From positions 1 to 8,972 of the forward strand of contig JAPOOT010000406.1 in assembly GCA_026713285.1 (NCBI GenBank): DNA of 8,972 nucleotides, read 5' to 3'. Both the position numbers and the translations under genes were made by a program. This stretch comes from Gemmatimonadota bacterium. GTDB taxonomy: Bacteria; JAAXHH01. Shown here piece by piece: positions 1-5,802 of the stretch (positions are counted from its first letter, which is position 1; the number at the start of each line of letters is the position of its first letter). The notes below the pieces were generated by a model, which saw only the letters and a program-made list of their open reading frames with translations, ran no database searches and was not told the DNA's origin.

Positions 1-529
1 GCGGGTCCCGGACCGTCTGCCCTGGGAATAACCTTTAACCGCCAGGCCGGGGTAAGAGAAGGCATCGCGTCGCCCGGTGCATCCTTTTCCATGCTGGTGT
101 TGATACGCAATACCGGTTCTCCGCCATATGTGGTCTCCGTCTTCATGCACCGATCCGCTTGCGTCACCTTCAACCCCGCGCACACCTTCGGCGTCCCGTA
201 AATCTCCCTGCCCGCGGCGATGCCGGCGGGGCCGTTGTTAAAACATGGGAACAGTAGAACCCGGTCTGATTCCTGAAGTGGCACTTCATCACGATAAAGG
301 ATTCCTGGAAGGGGCCGTAATTTTCGCAAATCGGTATATCCAATCCAGAGGCCACGCACAGTCCATCCTCCGCTGCTACCAAAGGCTCTGGAAGAAAGTC
401 CTGAACCGCGGTGGACTTGGTGTGGAAGAACACGAATTGAAACCGGACGTTTCGATAAACCGCCGGCAGCGGTGGATAAAATGGGTTGTCAGGTGGGATA
501 TTCCAGCCTTCGTCGTGTTTGAGTCCCAT
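1..529 (-). CDS. Acetoacetate decarboxylase-family protein, frameshifted, 3' end beyond window
   Basis: On the minus strand, from ATG at 529, the protein begins MGLKHDEGWNIPPDNPFY and continues through segments typical of the acetoacetate decarboxylase (ADC) superfamily: FHTKSTAVQDFLPEPL, then SGLDIPICENYGPFQE. The annotated frame runs into TGA at 170-172 after a nonsensical tail. The family-like continuation, NNGPAGIAAGREIYGTPK, lies in another frame from about 243 and stays open to base 1. Adding one T to the TTTT run at 243-240 restores one frame (reading YCSHVFNNGPAG). Family enzymes decarboxylate beta-keto acids through a Schiff-base lysine. In the repaired protein the lysine of GREIYGTPK falls near residue 115, where that lysine is expected. 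The upstream GAGA is a weak ribosome site. The frameshift may be real decay or a homopolymer sequencing error. The substrate is unknown. The gene is divergent from the sulfatase. Confidence 0.8.
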
Positions 530-533
530 AATT

Positions 534-760
534 GGATCTCTTGATTCCGGGGCCTGTGCTGGTACCGGGGCGTTGGCCGGTGATCTCTTGATTCCGGGGC
601 TTGTGCTGATTGATACCTATGCCTGCGCCGTGCCGGTGTCTGCGCTGTGCTGTGCCAGTGCCGGTGCCTGTGCTGGTACCTGTGTCCGTGCTGATATCTC
701 TGCCTGCGCTGTGCCTGTTCCGGTGCCGTACTGGTGCCTGCGCCTGTACCTGTGAAGAAC
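534..760. repeat. Low-complexity hexamer-biased tract with a 19-bp direct repeat
   Basis: This tract fills most of the gap between the leftward ADC-family gene and the rightward sulfatase. An exact 19-bp direct repeat, GATCTCTTGATTCCGGGGC, occurs at 535-553 and 582-600, and similarity continues a few bases further (TGTGCTG, then a GATACC or GGTACC end). From about 620 to 755 the sequence is a degenerate 6-bp register of units such as GTGCCG, GTGCCT, GTGCTG, GTACCT and GTGTCC. All long open frames here are by-products of this composition, for example arginine/histidine/glutamine-rich or alanine/cysteine-rich peptides with no domain-like pattern. The remainder of the gap, 761-977, shows no gene. 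It holds an AT-richer stretch at 836-900 with a promoter candidate. Confidence 0.65.
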
Positions 761-863
761 GTCATAGACCAATGACGCTCTCGAGGGCCACGATCAAGCC
801 GCGTCGCTAACCAATTCCTGCCCGTCTGCTTTGTGTTTCATGATTCAAATCGGACCATGCATC

Positions 864-892
864 TTGTCATTAACTTAATTGCCTCCCATATT
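864..892 (+). promoter_or_regulatory. Candidate sigma70-like promoter for the sulfatase
   Basis: TTGTCA at 864-869 and CATATT at 887-892 are separated by 17 bp, in the only AT-rich stretch of the gap upstream of the sulfatase. The -35 matches consensus at 5 of 6 bases and the -10 at 4 of 6. Transcription from it would leave a leader of roughly 80 nt before the ATG at 978. Assigned by pattern only. Confidence 0.35.
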
Positions 893-977
893 AGGTAAAG
901 GCTGGAATCACCATCGTTCATTTCGTGGATCCCGAATAGGAGATGCGGAACAGGTTCCCTGACCGCCGCGACCAACC

Positions 978-2453
978 ATGGCCAATCCAACGCCCAACAT
1001 CATCTACATCCTCGCGGACGACATGGGATATGGCGACATGGGGTGCAACAACCCCGATTCGAAGATCCCGACGCCCAACCTGGACCTGCTCGCCGAGGAA
1101 GGCATGCGGTTCACCGACGCCCACGCCCCGTCGAGCGTGTGCACGCCGAGCCGCTACGCCTTGCTGACCGGCCGCTACGCCTGGCGCACGCCTTTGAAGA
1201 ACAGCGTCCTTTGGCCCTACGATCCACCCCTGATCGAGCCCGGCCGGCTCACCGCGGCGGAGATGCTTCGCGGACAGGGATACCGTACCGCCTGTATCGG
1301 AAAGTGGCATCTGGGCTGGGAGTGGACCACCCTGGACGGGAAGCCGGCCCACGAAGGCACGGCGGTGGGCAGGCAGGACCGGGAACTGCGGGAGGAACGG
1401 GAACGTCAGGTCGATTTCAGCAAGCCCATGCGCGGAGGGCCGGTCGACTGCGGTTTCGACACGTACTTCGGCGTGGACGTCCCTAATTTCCCGCCCTACA
1501 CCTGGTTTGAGCAGGACCGCCTCGCCGGGGAGCCGACCGTACCCAAGCCCGACGACATGTTCGGGTGGCCCGGCATCATGAAATCCGGTTGGACGCTCGA
1601 AGAGATGATCCCTGCTTTCGTTCGCCGCGTGGTCAACTACATCCAAACATCCGGTCCCGATCCCTTCTTCCTCTACTTTCCGCTCACTTCGCCCCACACG
1701 CCCATCGTGCCCAATACGCCGTTTAAAGGCCGTAGCGGCTCAGGACTTTACGGCGACTTCGTGTGCGAAGTGGACTGGGTCGTGGGCCAGGTCATGGCCG
1801 CGCTGGAACGCAAGGGCATTGCCGACGACACCCTGCTGATCTTCACGAGCGACAATGGACCGGAGTGCGCCCCCGCCGCGGACGGCGGAAGCTACGAACA
1901 CGCACGGATCCACGACCACTACAGCATGGGGGACCTGCGCGGCGTCAAGCGAGATACCTGGGAAGGCGGGCACCGCGTCCCCTTCCTCGCCCGGTGGCCG
2001 GACGCGACACCCGCCGGCACGGTCTGCGACCAGCTTACCATCCTGGGAGATTTCATGGCGACCTGCGCGGAGTTGACCGACGTCGACCTGCGGGAGGATG
2101 AAGGTGAAGACAGCGTGAGCATGCTTCCGCTGCTTCAGGGGGAAACCGGCGCACCGGTGCGGGACTTCGCCATTCACCACAGTTGCCACGGGAAATTCGC
2201 CATACGAAAAGGAAGTTGGGTCTTTCTCGATTCCCCGAATGGGGACGACAACCGCGAACCCGAATGGTTCAAGGAAGAACGAGGCTACACCGCCCACGAC
2301 TTCCCCGGCGAACTCTACAACCTCGAGGACGACATCTCGGAACGGGTAAACCGGTATGGCGACCATCCGGATCTCGTCCGGGATATGTCACAGATACTGG
2401 AACGGGTGAAGTCGGAAGATATCTCGGAGAGGCCGTCGCCCGCGGTGGGTTAG
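978..2453 (+). CDS. Sulfatase (formylglycine-type, arylsulfatase family)
   Basis: This 491-aa protein hydrolyses sulfate esters, probably on a small or carbohydrate substrate that cannot be named from sequence. It is a type I sulfatase. The metal ligands are in the ILADDMGYGD block (D14, D15). The formylglycine site is SSVCTPSR with C55 and R59, the C-x-P-x-R signature that requires a formylglycine-generating enzyme encoded elsewhere. GKWHLG lies at 108-113 (K109, H111), SPHTP at 238-242 (H240), SDNGPE at 291-296 (D292, N293) and GVKRDTWEGGHR at 322-333. The closing ELYNLEDD at 445-452 is the usual sulfatase C-terminal motif. The length is normal for the family. No signal peptide is visible, which is unusual because many family members are exported. 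The start is firm because an in-frame TGA lies at 960-962 and ATG 978 is the first start after it, but no good Shine-Dalgarno precedes it. Confidence 0.95.
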   Translation: MANPTPNIIYILADDMGYGDMGCNNPDSKIPTPNLDLLAEEGMRFTDAHAPSSVCTPSRYALLTGRYAWRTPLKNSVLWPYDPPLIEPGRLTAAEMLRGQGYRTACIGKWHLGWEWTTLDGKPAHEGTAVGRQDRELREERERQVDFSKPMRGGPVDCGFDTYFGVDVPNFPPYTWFEQDRLAGEPTVPKPDDMFGWPGIMKSGWTLEEMIPAFVRRVVNYIQTSGPDPFFLYFPLTSPHTPIVPNTPFKGRSGSGLYGDFVCEVDWVVGQVMAALERKGIADDTLLIFTSDNGPECAPAADGGSYEHARIHDHYSMGDLRGVKRDTWEGGHRVPFLARWPDATPAGTVCDQLTILGDFMATCAELTDVDLREDEGEDSVSMLPLLQGETGAPVRDFAIHHSCHGKFAIRKGSWVFLDSPNGDDNREPEWFKEERGYTAHDFPGELYNLEDDISERVNRYGDHPDLVRDMSQILERVKSEDISERPSPAVG

Positions 2454-2460
2454 GTGGTAG

Positions 2461-2685
2461 GTGGATGTCAAAGACCATCGAAGACGAGCAATTATCTGGA
2501 AGAAAAAGCATTTTATTTTCCTGGTTTTCGCCTGCAGGACCGACTGTACTGAAGTAGAGCTAAACGAAGAAGCGCAGGATTACGTATGGCTGACGCCGGA
2601 AGACGCCCTGGCGATTCCGATCGACCGCTATATGGTCCGCGCCATCGAAACCCCGATGACCAGGCGGAGTTCGAACGGGAAATGA
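2461..2685 (+). pseudogene. NUDIX hydrolase C-terminal remnant (5'-truncated)
   Basis: The frame opens immediately after an in-frame TAG at 2458-2460 and can start only at GTG 2461. Its roughly 60 meaningful residues include KKKHFIFLVFACRTD, then VELNEEAQDYVWLTPEDAL and IPIDRYMVRAI. These match the C-terminal half of MutT-like NUDIX proteins, where a strand with KKKHFI is followed by an acidic NEEAQ-Y-W segment and a P-EAL helix. The NUDIX box (GX5EX7REUXEEXGU), which carries the catalytic glutamates, is absent. It cannot lie upstream because the sulfatase ends at 2453. Hence the 5' part was lost and what remains cannot hydrolyse nucleoside diphosphate derivatives. The stop (TGA 2683-2685) overlaps the HAD start as ATGA, so the ancestral operon junction survives. 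A 7-bp tandem, TAGGTGG twice (2451-2464), sits at the truncation point. Confidence 0.75.
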
Positions 2686-3332
2686 TACACTGTGTGCTCT
2701 TTGATCTGGATGGTACGCTGATCGATACCTGGAACCTCTACGTCCGGGCCATGGAGCGCACCCTCGAAGAGATCGGCCACGAGGAAATCCCTGCAGACCG
2801 GCTTGCGACACTGCGGCTGAACTCCGAACCGCGGCTTTTGGGCTATTTCGTTCCACAGGACGAGGTTAGTAGCGCTCATCAGCGGTTTCTGGCTAATTAC
2901 CATACCCTCCATGAAACCTGTTTCGGGGGCGTCTACCCGGGTGTACTGACGCTGTTGACATCCCTTCGAAGTCGTAAAATCAAGACGGGGATCGTTACCG
3001 GTAAAAGCCGGGGTGCCTGGGAGATCACCCGACAGCACGTCCGGTTGGGAGAATTCGATACCCTGGTCTGCGATGAAGATGTGTCCACGCCTAAACCGGA
3101 CTGCGAGGGATTGGTCAAAGCAATGAAAAACCTAGACGTTTCACCTTCTGAGTCGATCTACGTAGGTGATTCGAAGGATGACCTGGAGGCCGCGACGACC
3201 GCGGGTATAAAGTTTCTCGCGGCCGAGTGGTCGAAAACCGATTCGGAGAATTCTGAGTTCGAGCAGGCCGCAGCCAAGATCGGTCCGTATAACGGTTTGG
3301 GCGATCCCGGTGAGGTTGAGCGGTTTTTGTAG
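2682..3332 (+). CDS. HAD-superfamily hydrolase, phosphoglycolate phosphatase/PpaX-like
   Basis: This 216-aa haloacid dehalogenase-fold phosphatase is likely to act in the cytoplasm on a small phosphorylated metabolite. All four HAD motifs are present: motif I FDLDGTLIDT (nucleophile D8, acid/base D10), motif II IVTGKSR (T106), motif III lysine K138 in STPKPD, and motif IV YVGDSKDD (D163, D167). The segment at roughly 15-85 is the helical C1 cap of the phosphoglycolate phosphatase/pyrophosphatase subgroup. Start ATG 2682 is preferred over the open frame from 2586 because motif I always lies within the first ten residues. It forms an ATGA overlap with the NUDIX remnant, which implies translational coupling and explains the poor ribosome site (CGGGA only 1-2 bp away). 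The length is usual for the family. The exact substrate cannot be assigned. Confidence 0.9.
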   Translation: MIHCVLFDLDGTLIDTWNLYVRAMERTLEEIGHEEIPADRLATLRLNSEPRLLGYFVPQDEVSSAHQRFLANYHTLHETCFGGVYPGVLTLLTSLRSRKIKTGIVTGKSRGAWEITRQHVRLGEFDTLVCDEDVSTPKPDCEGLVKAMKNLDVSPSESIYVGDSKDDLEAATTAGIKFLAAEWSKTDSENSEFEQAAAKIGPYNGLGDPGEVERFL

Positions 3333-3411
3333 ATTCTGTTAAGCGGCGCCATGGCAGAGGAGATCATCGCAGGAGGCGACCGCGACGGATCAGACCCTGG
3401 TGGAGGAGGCC

Positions 3412-4251
3412 ATGCCGGACTATAACTACCATTTCCAAAGCGATGATCTCAAGGCGGCCCTTGCGTGCCTGGATGAATACGGATTCTGCGTCATCCAGCA
3501 CCTGATCGACCGGGAAATGGTCGCCGCGCTGAAGGAATCCATCGATCGGCAGCTGGACCCGGAAGGCGACCTGGCGCCGGCTTCCAACCGGTATCACATG
3601 GCCTTCGCCGAAGACAGCGAGCCCGTCTGGGACCTGGTCGACAACCCGGCCTACATGCGTTTCATCCGTACCGTGCACGGCACAGCCGACCTCTGCCTGC
3701 ATCGCTCCGCGGCCATACTGCGCACGCCGGGCGAGGGAATGGGCCGCTGGCATCAGGACCACCGGGGGCACATCGCCAGGCCGCAGCACGCCAACGACGT
3801 GCTGAACCGGTTCCCCATCCCCAGCGGCGCGTGGTTCTACCTCAATGGAAGCCATCCCGATCGCAGCGGCATTGCGGTCATCGAGAAATCCCACTATCCG
3901 GAGTGGGAAGGCCCCGAGGGTTACATCATGGGACCGAACCGGAGCGGCCTGTATCCCAAAGGCGGCACCCCCGACACCCCCTACGACGCCATGTCCGTAC
4001 CCGGCTGCATCCCGGTCGTGGCCGATCCCGGCGACCTGATCTGCTTCGCCGCGCTCACCTGGCACGCCAACATGGCCACTCGCGAACGGCGCTACTCCTG
4101 CGGCATCGGTTTCCGCCCCAAGACCTGGCGCATTGACGCGCCCTGGCCATTGCCCGTTTCGGCCTCGGCCCTGGCTGAACGACTCCCCGAGCACCTCAAG
4201 CATTTTACCGAAGGTTACACGGGGTATGACGGGGAGTGGAGGGTGGAGTAG
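3412..4251 (+). CDS. Phytanoyl-CoA dioxygenase (PhyH) family protein
   Basis: This 279-aa Fe(II)/2-oxoglutarate-dependent oxygenase uses O2 and 2-oxoglutarate to hydroxylate an unknown substrate. It has the double-stranded beta-helix iron site: HxD in GRWHQDHRGH (H114, D116) and the distal histidine in ALTWHANMATRERR (H218), with R224, R226 or R227 placed to bind the 2-oxoglutarate carboxylate. The N-terminal YGFCVIQHLIDREMVAALKESID is the typical PhyH opening. Bacterial members act on many small molecules, so phytanoyl-CoA activity should not be assumed. ATG 3412 is chosen over GTG 3400 because GGAGG at 3402-3406 lies 5 bp before it. The gene starts 79 bp after the HAD gene on the same strand and may be co-transcribed. 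Its stop codon lies inside a G-quadruplex motif. Confidence 0.9.
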   Translation: MPDYNYHFQSDDLKAALACLDEYGFCVIQHLIDREMVAALKESIDRQLDPEGDLAPASNRYHMAFAEDSEPVWDLVDNPAYMRFIRTVHGTADLCLHRSAAILRTPGEGMGRWHQDHRGHIARPQHANDVLNRFPIPSGAWFYLNGSHPDRSGIAVIEKSHYPEWEGPEGYIMGPNRSGLYPKGGTPDTPYDAMSVPGCIPVVADPGDLICFAALTWHANMATRERRYSCGIGFRPKTWRIDAPWPLPVSASALAERLPEHLKHFTEGYTGYDGEWRVE

Positions 4252-4253
4252 GG
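4221..4253 (+). other. Canonical G-quadruplex motif spanning the PhyH stop codon
   Basis: Four G runs occur on the coding strand: GGGG 4221-4224, GGGG 4231-4234, GGG 4241-4243 and GGG 4251-4253. The loops are 6, 6 and 7 nt. This fits the G3+ with N1-7 loops definition exactly. The last run begins with the final G of the stop codon at 4249-4251. Folding would be possible in the mRNA or in the non-template DNA strand. Whether it forms or matters is not known. Confidence 0.5.
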
Positions 4254-4471
4254 TGGCCAGAATACACACACCCGGAGATACCGATATTGCTTTCCTAATA
4301 GGTGAAACGACCTGGATAAGACTGGGCGATATGGAATCATATAGTCTCGCACACCAGGCCTGGTCAGATGCGACCGAAGCCGGCATACGATCGTAGCCGA
4401 TGCGGTAGCCATGTTAAATTCGAGGTTATGGTAATGATTCCGACATATAGAAATAGGAATTGAATTGATGT

Positions 4472-4500
4472 TTGGAATCAGACAGTAAAATGGTTACAAT
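4472..4500 (+). promoter_or_regulatory. Candidate promoter for the toxin-antitoxin pair
   Basis: TTGGAA at 4472-4477 and TACAAT at 4495-4500 are 17 bp apart, in the AT-rich run upstream of the toxin start at 4522. The -35 matches consensus at 4 of 6 bases and the -10 at 5 of 6. The start site would fall near 4507, leaving a very short leader. A weak GGAG ribosome site lies at 4505-4508, 13 bp from the ATG. A 14-bp interrupted palindrome (ATATG-GAAT-CATAT, 4329-4342) lies further upstream in the same gap. The rest of the 4252-4471 gap shows nothing recognisable. Confidence 0.4.
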
Positions 4501-4521
4501 TAATGGAGAAACGCTCGATAG

Positions 4522-4794
4522 ATGGAATTTGAGTGGGGCCAAGCAAAGGCAGACGCAAACCAGCGTAAACATAAAGTCACGTTTTATGAAGGTGCTGCCA
4601 TATTTGGAGATCCGTTGGCCATCACGTTTGCCGATCCTTATCACTCAGAGAGTGAGAAGCGGTTTCTCACGTTCGGCCAGTCAACGAGTAATCGGTTCCT
4701 GGTTGTATCGCATACCCAACGCGATGGTAAGACGAGGATAATTCACGTTCGAATAATGACGCGTAGAGAAAGGAATATCTATGAAGAAGGCTGA
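4522..4794 (+). CDS. brnT: BrnT-family toxin (RelE-like ribonuclease fold, DUF497)
   Basis: This 90-aa protein has the family layout. The N-terminal W5...K9...N13..KH(16-17)-V-F block belongs to MEFEWGQAKADANQRKH. The middle is FGDPLAITFADPYHSESEKRF (about 28-48), followed by a hydrophobic strand, FLVVSH, and the C-terminal RIIHVRIMTRRERNIYEE (72-89). BrnT proteins are type II toxins of RelE-like fold that cleave RNA and block translation, and they are normally encoded before their antitoxin, as here. The ATG at 4522 gives the standard family N-terminus. The overlapping frame from 4472 is a shadow. The module lies in DNA visibly richer in A+T than the flanking enzyme genes, consistent with acquisition. 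Activity against RNA is inferred from family membership. Confidence 0.88.
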   Translation: MEFEWGQAKADANQRKHKVTFYEGAAIFGDPLAITFADPYHSESEKRFLTFGQSTSNRFLVVSHTQRDGKTRIIHVRIMTRRERNIYEEG

Positions 4795-4975
4795 TGCGGA
4801 CGAATTTCGTCCCGAGTATTGCCGTGAAGATCTAGGTTCGGGCGTTCGGGGAAAATATCTGAAGTCCTTCCAATCGGGAACGAACCTGGTATTGCTACAT
4901 CCTGATGTAGCAAAGGCATTCCCCACCGACGAGTCCGTAAACGAAGCTCTTCGTTCAATAATGGACCAGGCATAG
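4781..4975 (+). CDS. Small antitoxin-like protein paired with BrnT
   Basis: This 64-aa protein starts inside the toxin gene (14-bp overlap with its end) and has a good ribosome site, AAAGGA at 4769-4774, 6 bp before ATG 4781. It has an acidic and basic N-terminal part (MKKADADEFRPEYCREDL), then a GKYLKSFQSGTNLVLLHPDVAKAFP segment, and a C-terminal helix, DESVNEALRSIM. The strand followed by a helix at roughly 35-61 resembles a short ribbon-helix-helix DNA-binding unit, as expected for an antitoxin that neutralises BrnT and represses the operon. It lacks the classic BrnA (DUF4415) R-L-D-PDV-W-F layout but shares the LHPDVAKAFP-like step, so it may be a divergent or alternative antitoxin. Its role is inferred from gene order and overlap. 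Confidence 0.75.
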   Translation: MKKADADEFRPEYCREDLGSGVRGKYLKSFQSGTNLVLLHPDVAKAFPTDESVNEALRSIMDQA

Positions 4976-5188
4976 GCAGACTCTATAAGGTGTGCTGAAA
5001 CCTCTTGTTGGTTGCGCTGTTCTTCCCCTCAACAACCCGCTTTGCTCTAACTGAACCCCGGTATTCGTCCTCCTGGGCTGGACGAGCAACTGAGAACACA
5101 GTCAAATGTACCTAAAGGTTGCCGTAACTACAGCTAATGCGACTGAATAGCCTGGTTCATCTTTTAAACAGAAACTGAAAGTGCAATT

Positions 5189-5368
5189 ATGATGCCTACT
5201 GCTCCTCCAGAACTTTTTGTCGCGGACGGCATCCTGGTGTCGCTGGGAGACGATGTACTTCTGGTGCGAACCGAACGTCGCGGATGGGAGTTTCCAGACG
5301 GCCAGATCAAGGTAGGCGAGACATTCTTGTTACTTGCGAAATTTCGTAACTCGGGGCAAGGATACTGA
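5189..5368 (+). pseudogene. NUDIX hydrolase N-terminal remnant (3'-truncated)
   Basis: From ATG 5189 (a second ATG follows at 5192) the frame gives 59 residues and then TGA at 5366-5368. About 35 residues, FVADGILVSLGDDVLLVRTE then RRGWEFPDGQIKVGE, match the start of ADP-ribose pyrophosphatase-like NUDIX proteins, in which a strand pair leads to GWEFPGGQ-x-x-x-GE. Homology ends around base 5320 with ETF, exactly where the NUDIX box helix should begin, and the tail LLLAKFRNSGQGY is unrelated. No catalytic glutamates remain. The usual GG of FPGGQ is DG here. There is no Shine-Dalgarno. It is a dead fragment next to another broken gene. The preceding gap, 4976-5188, contains no recognisable gene. 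Confidence 0.65.
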
Positions 5369-5399
5369 AGGTACGATAGGGGTAACGGACTCTCAGGAA

Positions 5400-5794
5400 A
5401 TGAAGATAGCGGTTGTGACTGATGTCCACGGAAACCTTCCGGCGCTTCAAGCTGCCCTGAGTGCAATCAGCCAAGAAGATTGCGATGCAATTTACCATAC
5501 CGGAGACTGCATCGGAATTGGTCCGTATCCCGCAGAATGCCTGGATTTAATCCTGAATACGCCACGTTTGTTCCCTGTCATGGGCAATCATGACGCCTGG
5601 TTCGCCTATGGCCTTCCCGATCCTCGCCAGTGGCGCGATTTGCAATGCTTGTATGTCGAGAGAAGCGATATAAACTGGAAGTCCGCAGCATTTCATATGA
5701 TGACAGCGCTCTTTTTCGTGCATTCGAGAAACGCAAAGTTCCCGAGAGGGAGTTTATAGTTCGCGCCTTCTTCGGTGGTAGATATCCGTTGTGA
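5400..5794 (+). pseudogene. Metallophosphoesterase with internal deletion and frame change
   Basis: From ATG 5400 the sequence encodes a calcineurin-like metallophosphoesterase N-terminus: MKIAVVTDVHGNLPAL (D8, H10), IYHTGDCIGIGPYP (D36) and VMGNHDAWF (N63, H64). These are metal-ligand motifs 1 to 3 of the YfcE/MJ0936-like family. After residue about 78 (near base 5633) the match fails, and the frame ends at 5757-5759. In another frame, from about 5633 to TGA 5792-5794, there is a plausible C-terminus of the same family, including YKLEVRSISYDDSALFRAFE and VPEREFIVRAFFGG. The later histidine motifs (GH and GHxH) that complete the active site are missing, so roughly 100 residues appear deleted with a frame change. 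An intact family member is about 240 aa. The C-terminal assignment is less certain than the N-terminal one. Confidence 0.7.
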
Positions 5795-5802
5795 GATGAC
5801 TG

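Noticed and set aside
376..765. 129-aa minus-strand frame rich in R, Q and H over the low-complexity tract
   Set aside because: Its composition is produced by the hexamer repeat, and its lower half overlaps the ADC-family gene in another frame.
943..1167. Plus-strand frame starting at ATG 943 just after AGGAG
   Set aside because: The AGGAG touches the ATG with no spacing, and the frame is arginine/threonine-rich and overlaps the sulfatase in another frame.
918..1697. 259-aa minus-strand open frame opposite the sulfatase (also 1740-2366)
   Set aside because: Shadow of the sulfatase, whose motifs extend across the whole region on the + strand.
3351..3425. 24-codon open frame between the HAD and PhyH genes
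   Set aside because: It is glycine-rich, has no clear ribosome site, and most of it is explained by the GGAGG-rich leader of the PhyH gene.
3364..4386. 340-aa minus-strand open frame opposite the PhyH gene
   Set aside because: It is a shadow of high-GC coding sequence. The + strand frame has the complete HxD...H iron site and a ribosome site, and the minus frame shows no family pattern.
4133..4396. Plus-strand frame ending in a short peptide after the PhyH stop
   Set aside because: The first half is a shadow of PhyH. The tail after 4251 shows no recognisable family pattern and has no start of its own with a ribosome site.
5066..5084. CGTCC...GGACG hairpin as a terminator after the toxin module
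   Set aside because: Short stem, 9-nt loop and no following T run.
2461..5368. A single NUDIX gene split by insertion of the HAD-PhyH-toxin block
   Set aside because: The C-terminal half lies upstream of the N-terminal half on the same strand, and the NUDIX box is missing from both, so simple insertion cannot explain it.
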